Of a stretch of DNA of 64,000 nt, positions 35,112 through 43,822 are shown in pieces. Within the stretch, counting starts at the first letter, position 1. Every line of letters begins with the position of its first letter. The notes below the pieces were generated by a model, which saw only the letters and a list, made by a program, of their open reading frames with translations, was not told the DNA's origin and did not search any database. Source of the stretch: Oreohelix idahoensis (Eukaryota; Mollusca; Gastropoda; Stylommatophora; Oreohelicidae); contig JAMPIV010004254.1 of the NCBI GenBank assembly GCA_024509875.1, forward strand, positions 839,805-903,804, given 5' to 3'. A program made the translations under genes and the position numbers.

Positions 35112-37091
35112 ATGGCGGACCTGGCCAAATTTCGATCTGCTGCGGTTCAGACTGCAAAAGAGTTAGGATTAGATGGGCAAGTTATGGTTGCCTATGTTAC
35201 TACGGAATGTGACAAATTTATTGAACGCGAAGAAAGAAGGTTTGAAGCCGAAAGAAGGTTAGAGGCTGAAAGGGAAATTAAGAAGTTACAATTTGAAGCT
35301 GAGGCTGAGACTAAGAGGTTGCAGATTGAAGCTGAGGCTGAGACTAAGAGGTTGCAGATTGAGGCTGAGGCTAAGAAATTGGAAGCAGAAAGAGAAGACA
35401 AAAGATTAGCAGCAGAAGAGAAGAAATTAGCTGCAGAAAGGGAAGCCGAGGAAAGAAGACAAGCTGCAGAAGAAAGAAGATTGACTGCAGAGAGGGAAGC
35501 AGAAAAGGAGGAGAAAAGATTACAAAGGGAACATGAATTACGACTAAGGGAGTTTGAGTTTCAAGGCCATGCTCCTGAAAATGGTGCCAGTCCCTTTGCC
35601 TCTGATGCTACGGTTACTCAAGGAGCCTCAATCTCAGCTATGAATTTTCATTTAGATCATTTTGTTGAGAAAGACGATGATATTGAGAGCTATATAAATA
35701 GGTACGAACTATTAGCTACCACGTATGGGTTGGAGAGAGAAAGGTGGAGCTTAAAGTTATCTCAGGGACTTCGTGGGGCAGCTTATGAAGTTTTTGCAAA
35801 AATGAGCAGAGGTGATCAGGAAAATTATGACATGCTAAAGCAGGCTCTTTTGTTAAGGTATGAAAAGAATGCAGAGTTTTACAGGAAAAAATTTAGGAAT
35901 GCTAAACTACTGTCAGGTGAAACCTATCACCAGTTCTCTGCACGAATAGAGACATACTTGGAGAAATGGACTTCTCTGGGGAAAACCCAAGATCTTAAGG
36001 AAATGGTCCTTATAGAGCAACTAAGAGAGTCCATGGCTCCAGACCTGAGAAAGTTTCTCATGGAACAAGGTGCAGAGAGGCTGGGTGAGTTGCTAAATGT
36101 TGCTGAAAGGTATCAAGCAGCTCAAGCAGAGGTAACAGGTAATAAAAAGAAACAGGTGGACAACTTTAGGGCACCACAGAACTTTAATAAATTTGATCCT
36201 AAGGATCAAAATAAAGGTAAGCACCAATTTGATAGGCCACGGTATGACAATAAAAATAAATTCCCACAATTCGATGAAAGGAAATATGATGAAAGAAAAT
36301 CTTTCAACCAAGGAAAAAGGTGGTGTAAGAATTGTCAGATGGACAATCATGACACTGACCGTTGCAGAAGGAAACCTGTGTATATGGCAACCCTTCAGGT
36401 CAGGTCGACCTCAAGACAGGAGGAGGATATTATGTTAGATACCACTCCAGAAGAGATGAGGAAGGCACAGGCTGGGGATAAAACACTCAAGCCTTGTTTC
36501 AGAAAATTGTCAACTTGTCATACAACTCCAGGCAAGGGAGATTTTTACATGAAAAACAAGTTGATGTATAGGAAGACTGGAACTAGATCCAATGGTCACG
36601 GACAGCTGGTTCTTCCAAAAAGATACAGGACAGAATTAATAAGGAGCCTACATGTGAAACCAGATGGGGACCATGAGAAGATAGGTACCATCATTCAAAA
36701 GGTGGCTCACAATTATTATTGGCCCAAAGCAAGATGGGACATTGAGAATTTTGTAGAAAGGTGTAGCATAGCACATGAGGGAACACCCACAAGTGGGAAC
36801 ATGGATCAGGACCTGGACACGCCATGGGGCAAAATCAGGCCTGATAATAAAAAGAAAAATAGATTTGATAAAGTGGACCAAATGGAATGGGAAGCCCCTT
36901 TTCACGGACAAGCTTCACTTAACTGTTTTACAATGGCCACTATGCGGAGAGTGCAAAAAGATGTCTTACCCCAGGATAAGCCGAAAATCCCTCAATCGGA
37001 CTTAAACAAACTGGAGGAAGAAGATGTAGAGAGGAAATCTCTCATCAAGAATTTTAAGAGGGGAGAAAGCCCCAAAAGAAAAAATTGGTAG
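35112..37091 (+). CDS. gag-derived polyprotein of element B fused to a pol remnant
   Basis: 659 codons from ATG 35112 (MADLAKFRSAAVQTAKELG). Residues ~35-155 form a highly charged coiled coil with internally repeated blocks (KRLQIEAEAET twice). Residues ~180-330 are the capsid-like region shared with A and C. A zinc knuckle C-X2-C-X4-H-X4-C lies at 405-418. Where A has protease and integrase, B goes straight into the HHCC domain remnant (LMYRKTGTRSNGH, HNYYWPKARWDIENFVERC), then a ~100-residue basic tail from about 36780 that I do not recognise and that does not match A. The intact frame over gag suggests it could still make particles. It is a non-autonomous product if the deletion is real. 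Confidence 0.85.
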   Translation: MADLAKFRSAAVQTAKELGLDGQVMVAYVTTECDKFIEREERRFEAERRLEAEREIKKLQFEAEAETKRLQIEAEAETKRLQIEAEAKKLEAEREDKRLAAEEKKLAAEREAEERRQAAEERRLTAEREAEKEEKRLQREHELRLREFEFQGHAPENGASPFASDATVTQGASISAMNFHLDHFVEKDDDIESYINRYELLATTYGLERERWSLKLSQGLRGAAYEVFAKMSRGDQENYDMLKQALLLRYEKNAEFYRKKFRNAKLLSGETYHQFSARIETYLEKWTSLGKTQDLKEMVLIEQLRESMAPDLRKFLMEQGAERLGELLNVAERYQAAQAEVTGNKKKQVDNFRAPQNFNKFDPKDQNKGKHQFDRPRYDNKNKFPQFDERKYDERKSFNQGKRWCKNCQMDNHDTDRCRRKPVYMATLQVRSTSRQEEDIMLDTTPEEMRKAQAGDKTLKPCFRKLSTCHTTPGKGDFYMKNKLMYRKTGTRSNGHGQLVLPKRYRTELIRSLHVKPDGDHEKIGTIIQKVAHNYYWPKARWDIENFVERCSIAHEGTPTSGNMDQDLDTPWGKIRPDNKKKNRFDKVDQMEWEAPFHGQASLNCFTMATMRRVQKDVLPQDKPKIPQSDLNKLEEEDVERKSLIKNFKRGESPKRKNW

Positions 37092-37211
37092 CGGTCGTTT
37101 TGTGAATGATAATTCTGGGAGGAAAAATCATCACTATAAAGCTTCAAGTGGAAGAGACCATACCGGTGCATGGACAAATAGGTCCACACAATTAAAGGTC
37201 CATATGTAGCT
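37092..37211 (+). other. Deletion scar between gag tail and pol of element B
   Basis: 120 bp between the two reading frames. It rejoins A-like integrase sequence at about IKGP (near 37192), shortly before LLRTWTDEK. All of the D-35-E core is absent. Confidence 0.6.
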
Positions 37212-39110
37212 TTGTTAAGAACGTGGACTGATGAAAAGGCAGAGGAAAACATTACATCTTCATACCAGTATGTGAATGAGCTGACCACTCGGTTAAAAAC
37301 TGGCTGGAAACTTGCCAATGAAAATTTGAAACAAGCCAGGAAGAAACATGCTGCCTATTATAACAGGAAGGCGAAAGACAGAAATTTGGCTGTGGGAGAG
37401 AAGGTACTGCTTCTTTTGCCCGGGAGTCAGAATAAGTTACAAATTGGATGGCAGGGTCCATATACAGTTCTAGAGAAGGTGTCTAGAACACATTATAAGA
37501 TAGATAAGAAGGGGAAAGAAAAAATCTATCATGTGAATCTCCTGAAGAAATATTTGGAAAGAGAACATCAGGAAGAGACACACTTGTTGACCTTGTCCAT
37601 CGCCATGGAGATGAAAAAGGAACCACTTACACCATTTGAATATCCATTACACCCCTGTGAGACAGCAGCACAGGTGAAAATCAGTACACATTTAACGAAA
37701 ACTCAGAAAGAGAGAGTGCAACAGGTTCTAAATAATCATGCAGAGGTGTTAACAGACCGACCAGGGCATACAAACCTATTGGAATATGATATGAAATTAA
37801 TAGACTCCACACCTGTCTGTATGAAACCATATTCGATTCCGTTTGCTAAGGAAAAAGCTTTGAAGGAAGAGATAGACTATCTGTTGAAGGAAGGAATTAT
37901 TTCGCACAGTGAGTCTTCGTATAGTTCCGGTGTTGTACTTTTAAGGAAGCCCTCTGGAGAACATAGACTCTGTATAGATTACAGGAGACTGAATGCTATT
38001 ACAGAAGGACAGGTGGATCCATTGCCGGATACAAATCAGCTGTTTGCCAGACTAAATAAAGCTAAATATTTCTCAAAAGTGGATCTGAGTAAAGGATACT
38101 ATCAGATTCCAGTAAAGCCTGAGGTTAGACCATACCTAGCTTTTAGTACCTCAGAAGGACACTATGAGTTTAATAGATTGCCATTTGGATTGAAGAATGC
38201 GCCTAGTGTCTTCTCTAGAATGATGAGAAAATTATTGGATCCTCTGAATAATCCCTGTATAACAAATTTTATGGATGATATCCTTATAGCAACAGAAACA
38301 TTTGAGGAACACATTGACTCTCTGAACATGCTGTTTGATCGACTTAGGGAGGCAAATTTAACAGCCCGACCAACCAAATGTTGCGTTGGATGTAAAGAAT
38401 TGGAATTTTTGGGACACACAGTTTATCAGGGAAACATGACCCCTGACCCAAAGAATTTAGAGAAACTACAGAAAGCCCCGAGACCACAAACCAAGAAGGA
38501 CGTGAGATCCTTTGTCTCATTATGTGGTTTCTACCAGAAGTATATCAAAAACTTTAATTCCATATGTGCACCTTTAACGGAATTGACACGTAAAGGACTT
38601 CCAGATCGCATTACATGGACACCACAATGTGAAATGACTTACCAAGAATTGAAGGAAAAGCTCACAAGTAAACCCATTTTGAAATTACCTGACTTAAGTC
38701 AAGAATTCATAGTAAGGACGGATGCAAGTAATATTGGGCTAGGTGCAACTTTACTACAGAAATCAGATGCATTGGATGGGGAATTAAGCCCAGTGGCATA
38801 TGCTAGCAGAAAGTTGAATAAAGCTGAAATCAACTACTCAACTAGCGAAAAAGAATGTCTTGCAGTAATATGGGCAATAAAGAAATTCAATATTTATCTA
38901 TATGGGAAGGCATTTAAGTTGCAAACTGACCACAAACCTTTATCGTTTTTAGCACAGGCTAAGCATGAGAACTCTAGGTTACTCCGATGGTCTTTGCTTC
39001 TGGCTCCATATAATTTTAGCATTGAATATATATCTGGAAAAACAAATCTGGGAGCGGATTTTTTAAGCCGCCATCCGTGTGATGAGAATCACCGTAAACC
39101 CCAGAAATAA
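37212..39110 (+). CDS. GPY/F module, reverse transcriptase and RNase H of element B
   Basis: 632 open codons; the annotated first codon is TTG, and the frame extends a little upstream, so this is a pol continuation and not an independent start. Residues ~60-115 hold the integrase GPY/F module (IGWQGPYTVLEKV). RT follows: CIDYRRLNAIT, FSKVDLSKGYYQIP, LPFGLKNAPSVFSRMM and FMDDILIATET (DD at 355-356). RNase H follows: Asp504 in VRTDASNIGLG, Glu548 in TSEKECLAVIWAI and Asp573 in LQTDHKPLSFL, ending in the usual ADFLSRHP. This is the cleanest proof in the window that integrase sequence precedes a Ty3-type RT and RNase H. The protein lacks its integrase core and protease. Confidence 0.92.
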   Translation: MLRTWTDEKAEENITSSYQYVNELTTRLKTGWKLANENLKQARKKHAAYYNRKAKDRNLAVGEKVLLLLPGSQNKLQIGWQGPYTVLEKVSRTHYKIDKKGKEKIYHVNLLKKYLEREHQEETHLLTLSIAMEMKKEPLTPFEYPLHPCETAAQVKISTHLTKTQKERVQQVLNNHAEVLTDRPGHTNLLEYDMKLIDSTPVCMKPYSIPFAKEKALKEEIDYLLKEGIISHSESSYSSGVVLLRKPSGEHRLCIDYRRLNAITEGQVDPLPDTNQLFARLNKAKYFSKVDLSKGYYQIPVKPEVRPYLAFSTSEGHYEFNRLPFGLKNAPSVFSRMMRKLLDPLNNPCITNFMDDILIATETFEEHIDSLNMLFDRLREANLTARPTKCCVGCKELEFLGHTVYQGNMTPDPKNLEKLQKAPRPQTKKDVRSFVSLCGFYQKYIKNFNSICAPLTELTRKGLPDRITWTPQCEMTYQELKEKLTSKPILKLPDLSQEFIVRTDASNIGLGATLLQKSDALDGELSPVAYASRKLNKAEINYSTSEKECLAVIWAIKKFNIYLYGKAFKLQTDHKPLSFLAQAKHENSRLLRWSLLLAPYNFSIEYISGKTNLGADFLSRHPCDENHRKPQK

Positions 39111-39165
39111 TAATAAATTTCTCTATGTGTATATAGAATAAAGGACTGACATATAATGTCTGTTT

Positions 39166-39177
39166 TAAGAGGGGAAG
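39166..39177 (+). promoter_or_regulatory. Polypurine tract of element B
   Basis: The run aagaggggaag abuts the 3' LTR start tgtcatgaaat. Confidence 0.75.
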
Positions 39178-41210
39178 TGTCATGAAATATTCTAATCCAC
39201 ATATATAAATTATTAGGTAAATATGAAGCCTAACAAATAAAATTAATAAAGAGAAGAGCAATGGTAAAATGACAGTGCTGTCCCAAAGAATGTACTCGAA
39301 ATCCCCCTTGTTTTCTGCTTCGTCTGCAAATTGTAACGCTTTCACGTTGATAGTAAAGCTTACTGTATTATTACCCGCCTTCTTCAATGAAACGTGTGCT
39401 GTATTTCTTGGAAAAGCATTGAGACGTACTGCGTAATGACCTAAATTAACCCTAACATTAATTATACTGCGTTACCAAAACGAACGAACAGATGGACTAA
39501 AGGGATAAAAAGAGAAGGGAGAGGCAGAAAGCCGAACACTAAACCCGCTTCGCGCGATACACAATTACTACCATCACGCGTGTAAGTCTACATGCACTAA
39601 TTTTTTTTCAGACGGACAGTGATAAAATACACTACCCTTTCCCAGAGTTAGGTTTATAAATCATAACAGACTCTTATTAGAAAAGACAACATTATATGGG
39701 TTTACGTTTGAACACATAACAGTACCCAGACAGCACATCTTCTAAACAGGAGATAGAAGAAATTGCATATTTTGAACGCAGCCACGTAGCTCCTTTAAAT
39801 TAGTATTTTTGGGTTCCTTAGGGTTTGCTGACAAATAATATGTAAAACGTTACGCAAATAGTCCAGGAATTAATAAATTATACCCAAAATAAAATATTGG
39901 GGGTGCCTGACAGCATAAAATCATTTCTGCTCATAAAATTTTTTTTTATAACGTGTTTGAAAAAACCTTACGTTACATAAATAGCCTACCATGTAAACTC
40001 CAAATTGATTGGAGCGCAACAAATGAAAGCCTAACCACGATTGGTCGGGCTATAAATACTATCTTGGTTGTTGGGGGAGACGGGAAAAGATAACATTTTT
40101 TCAAACACTTGTCGAAACGTGGCTCATTGGCCAGTCTCGCTGATATACACACTTGGGAGCGTTAGTTCGAGACCACTAATTCAAATAAGCTTGATAAAGC
40201 GACAGTACGTTGAAGCCAGCTCACATTTTTGCTAAAATAAAAGCCTGGAACATAGGCAGAACGGAATTTGTGCCAGTTTGTGCCAGAATTCATTGCTAAT
40301 CAACGTATCTGTGTTTATTTCCATGAAATTGTGGGACAGTGGTCTTGATGGTAGTGAGCAGCACCTGGTCAGAGATTTGCTGAATCCAGAGTCGGACAGC
40401 ATACTCCTTGGTCTTTTTAGCTATCAGTGAGGTGTCTCCTGAGCCCAGAGGAGAATTCGAGCAGAGGAGTCCTTTCCTGCCGCCATCACTAAAGATAAGC
40501 AGAGTTGGCCAGCTGAGCTCAACATTATGTCCCCTCATCTTGAACTGATTTTTTTAAAATTAACATTAAGAGGGGAATTTACTTGTCTTAAAATCAGGAA
40601 CTGTGAACATCTACAATAATGGTCCCTAAAGACAAACTATTGAAGTCATGATGACAAATACCAACAGAGCTTGAACAAAACAAAACCAGTATTACCTCAT
40701 TTTACCACTACACAATTGACACACATAGAACATTGGTAATAATATATGTCACTACAATATTCATATTAAATACATTCTGTACATAACTTGTAATTTAAAT
40801 TGATTGTGATTCCTGGTTCCCTTGTAGTTGAATCAGGACACATATTCATTCATGCCAGTAATGAATACATATTGTTATTTGAAACGTTACTAGTGACTTC
40901 TTTAAGATATTCTCATAGAGTGTTATATGTATGTGAGTGTCACAGTGTTGTTAAGAGTAGTGGATTAAATTAAATTGTTTATCTGTCTGTTGTTGTGACT
41001 TACACTTCACCATACACATACCCTAGACACATAACGTAGCATCACACTATTCCAGAATAATTCTGACTGAGATATATAGATATGTGGTAGCAAGTAAGGT
41101 TATATATATAATATACTACTCTTATTAGATATATATATATACCTTCACAGCTGATCTCAGTCAGTACACTAAGTCCCTTATAAGTATTTATAACTTCCCA
41201 CTTCACCACA
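39178..41210 (+). repeat. 3' LTR of element B
   Basis: 2033 bp, TGTCATGAAA...CACCACA, complete. It shares its layout and much sequence with the element C LTR at 60362-62797. An antisense ORF (40296-40538) is conserved in diverged form in C. Confidence 0.92.
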
Positions 41211-41446
41211 ATCAGCAGTCGCTGAATGATGACTTTCAAATTAGGGAAGCGGATGGCACCAGTACTAGTTTTCTGGTCAACAACTTCCAGCCAATAGCAA
41301 GCTCTTGTTCTGACCATTATCTGTCAGTAGAGGCACACACACATCAGACAACATACAGTAGAGAATGATTTAAAAATACAACGAACAAAGCAAACAGCTA
41401 ACAGCAAAAAAAAAAAAAAAATAATAAACAAAATTATGAACAGAAT

Positions 41447-41930
41447 ATCAAATCTAGGAAGAAAAAACGTACCACCAAAAATCTACAAAATTATTATTTA
41501 AGAGTTGGTAGCCTAGACCAGTGATAACAGATTGCCACTTTATTAAAAAATAAAGCAGCAAATCTCGAGCGCTGGTATAAAGTAGACCTACTCAACGCAA
41601 ACAAACTTTTTTTTTTTGTAGTTATGTAGGGCCTACACAGAATATTATGACAATTTATCGTAAATATATTGAAGGGCAAGATATCAAATCTAGGAAGAAA
41701 AAACGTACCACCAAATATGTACAAAATTATTATTTAAGAGTTGGTAGCCTAGACCAGTGATAACAGATTGCCACTTTATTAAAAAAATAAAGCAGTGAAT
41801 CTTGAGCGCTGGAATAAAGCAGGCCTACTCAACGCAAACAAACTTTTTTTCTTGTAGTTATGTAGGGCCTAAACAAAATATTATGACAATTTATCGGAAA
41901 TATATTGAAGGGCAAGATATAATTGGAAAG
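41447..41930. repeat. Tandem duplication, ~237 bp x 2
   Basis: Both copies start atatcaaatctaggaag (about 41447 and 41684) and contain ttaagagttggtagcctaga and gtagttatgtagggcct. They differ at several bases. It lies in the right part of the DNA transposon. Confidence 0.85.
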
Positions 41931-42450
41931 ATTAAGACAGCGATTAAATTGCAACAAAGCAAAACAACAGCAATATTAAGCAAGTTATAAGTACTTAGCT
42001 TTTTTAAACAAAATGGCGTCGAAGTGTGGTGGCAAGCAAGCATGGTCGTTGATAACAGGTAACTTTAAAAATACGTCATGTCACGCTGAAAACCGAAAGC
42101 GTTTGAGGCCGAATTCAAAGTTTTTGCCGAATTGTTGGGTATAAAAGGATTTGATTGGTTGCTGGGAGAGACTTCAGTTTATCAGTTTAAAAACGGACGC
42201 CGAGATTCCCGGAATTAAAAAAATTGGTTAAAAAAACCTGGGCTAGAAAATATTTTCTGATTTAAAATTTAAAAAAACTTGGGTTGGAAAATATTTTTAG
42301 AATTTAAAAAAAAAAAAAAAAATTTTTTTTTTTTTTTTGGGAGGTGGAGAAAAATCCGTACAACGAGTCTGTACGGCCGTACACTGCTAAAAGTATCAAA
42401 AATCCGTACAATGTACGAAAAATTCATACAGGTTGACAGGTATGACTGTA

Positions 42451-43132
42451 AATTCTTTTTCCTGCCAAGATGCTGAGCTGTCTAGAATCTTATCTTTCTG
42501 TCAATAATTTATCTCTTCTTCCACCAATTTGTACCTGCTGTCACAATGTATTAAAACTATTCTCTTCTCACATTGTCCATTGTGTTTGTTCTTTGAAATC
42601 CCAAGGGTTTCGGATCCAGAGTTAAAGACCTACATGATGTCAAAAAATCAAGAAAATGGCTCCACTGCTCAGACAATCACACATTTTCATGAAGACAACG
42701 CAACAGCTGACAAATAGCAAATTCATATCAACTCATTGCAATCAGTGACCAAACACAATCACAAACTAAAGAACAAGACAAAGATCACAACATGTAAGAT
42801 GAGATGTCTGAAAAAGCTACAAAAGTCTCACCATAACAGACATAAGAAGAAGCAGGGGAGGTGAAGATGTTGGTGAATACAACACCATGTACCAGTTAAA
42901 CAAAGAGACATAAAATAAAATGATCACACTCTCAGAAAGCAAGCCAAATCACCTACCATAACAAGCCTTTAACTGCAAAAAAATCTGGCTATAGGGCAAT
43001 GAGATGTTTGTCAGGAAGATGGATGGACAAGGTAAAAGAAATCCTGAGGAAACGTGGCATGACACTGGCCAAAGAAGTAGGCCTACACCCAGCGCAAGAA
43101 AAAAAAATTGTTTCTCCCAGTGATACTTAACG
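42451..43132. other. Spacer, nothing recognised
   Basis: No exon, RNA or repeat that I can support. Confidence 0.4.
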
Positions 43133-43140
43133 CCCAAGTA

Positions 43141-43297
43141 AGTAATCTTTACCTTTAGTGCAGTCGAGTATGTATAATATGTGTTTTGAGTTAGGGTTAG
43201 GATTAGGGGTGGGGTTAGGGTTAACCCCAACCCTAACTCTAAATGGTACGAAAATACACATGTATAATACTCGATGGCACTTATGGTAAAGATTACC
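43141..43297. mobile_element. Foldback MITE with 8-bp target duplication and telomere-like core
   Basis: The two halves are imperfect inverted copies: left gtaatctttacc, agtgc, tcgagtat, gagttagggtt; right, read in reverse complement, the same blocks in order. The 8-bp sequence cccaagta flanks it (43133-43140 and 43298-43305), which suits a hAT-type MITE. The centre contains ttagggttagg and ccccaaccctaac, so the telomere-like motif here is part of the element. Confidence 0.75.
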
Positions 43298-43305
43298 CCC
43301 AAGTA

Positions 43306-43822
43306 GACAGAAAAAAAAAAATATCTTGTAATGTCAATTTATAAATATCATTCACACAATTTTTACACATAACTGTCATTCATTCTCGTTCACTCATTAC
43401 CCTAAAGCTCACTTTGCAGCAAAGGCATTTAGAAAATTCAAGCCAAGCCTTCCTATCATGTGGCATCTGTTCACGATATTTCCATATCTTGTTTTTTATA
43501 CCTTTCATGTCTATGTCCTATTCCATTTTCTATGTGTTTTTCAGTCTTCCTGAGTTTGTCTTAGCCTGAGATAATATGTTACGGCGACTCATCTTTAATG
43601 ACATGTAAACTGTATTAAAAATAGTTGGGAATTTACACATGACTGAGGGCGAAAATAAAAATATTTTTCATAAATACTTCAATGCTTTGAAACTTTGATG
43701 TAACATTTTGTAAACGACAACCAAAAGGCACTGATAATTTTTAAATGTGGTAATTGTTACATAATATTACAATAATAACATTCTGTTCGGATCATTTATA
43801 AAATACATAATGAAAACTTCTG
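43306..43822 (-). other. Probable 3' UTR of the chondroitin synthase gene, with a possible LINE relic
   Basis: Downstream of the stop codon on the minus strand and AT-rich. An ATTAAA on the minus strand near 43594-43599 is a weak poly(A) candidate. Around 43410-43480 (minus) the peptide MPHDRKAWLEFSKC resembles the last conserved Trp motif of LINE proteins. Neither is firm. Confidence 0.3.

Larger units (their letters stand above)
32971..41210 (+). mobile_element. LTR retrotransposon B (related to A and C), 5' LTR start deleted
   Basis: 5' LTR 32971-34919, internal region 34920-39177, 3' LTR 39178-41210. The 5' LTR lacks the first 83 bp present in the 3' LTR; the rest of the two LTRs differs only by a few indels over 1.95 kb, which implies a young insertion. 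Internal order: primer site, gag, zinc knuckle, HHCC remnant, deletion of the integrase core, GPY/F module, RT, RNase H, polypurine tract. The left break prevents identification of a target duplication. Confidence 0.9.
32895..42444. mobile_element. DNA transposon with 13-bp terminal inverted repeats, host to element B
   Basis: The left end catacctgtcaac (32895-32907) is the exact reverse complement of the right end gttgacaggtatg (42432-42444). Both are flanked by actgta (32889-32894 and 42445-42450), a 6-bp target duplication. The motif aaaatcYgtac recurs just inside both ends (near 32929, 42349 and 42397). Excluding element B, only about 1.3 kb of transposon remains: 76 bp on the left and 1.23 kb on the right. 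I find no transposase, so it is a non-autonomous or internally deleted copy. I cannot assign a superfamily. Confidence 0.65.

Noticed and set aside
42012..42060. Short exon MASKCGGKQAWSLITG with a possible GT donor in the DNA transposon
   Set aside because: Too short, no family, and no continuation; chance cannot be excluded.
43186..43250. Interstitial telomere sequence
   Set aside because: The TTAGGG-like motifs are short, imperfect, head to head, and contained within an inverted-repeat MITE with its own target duplication.
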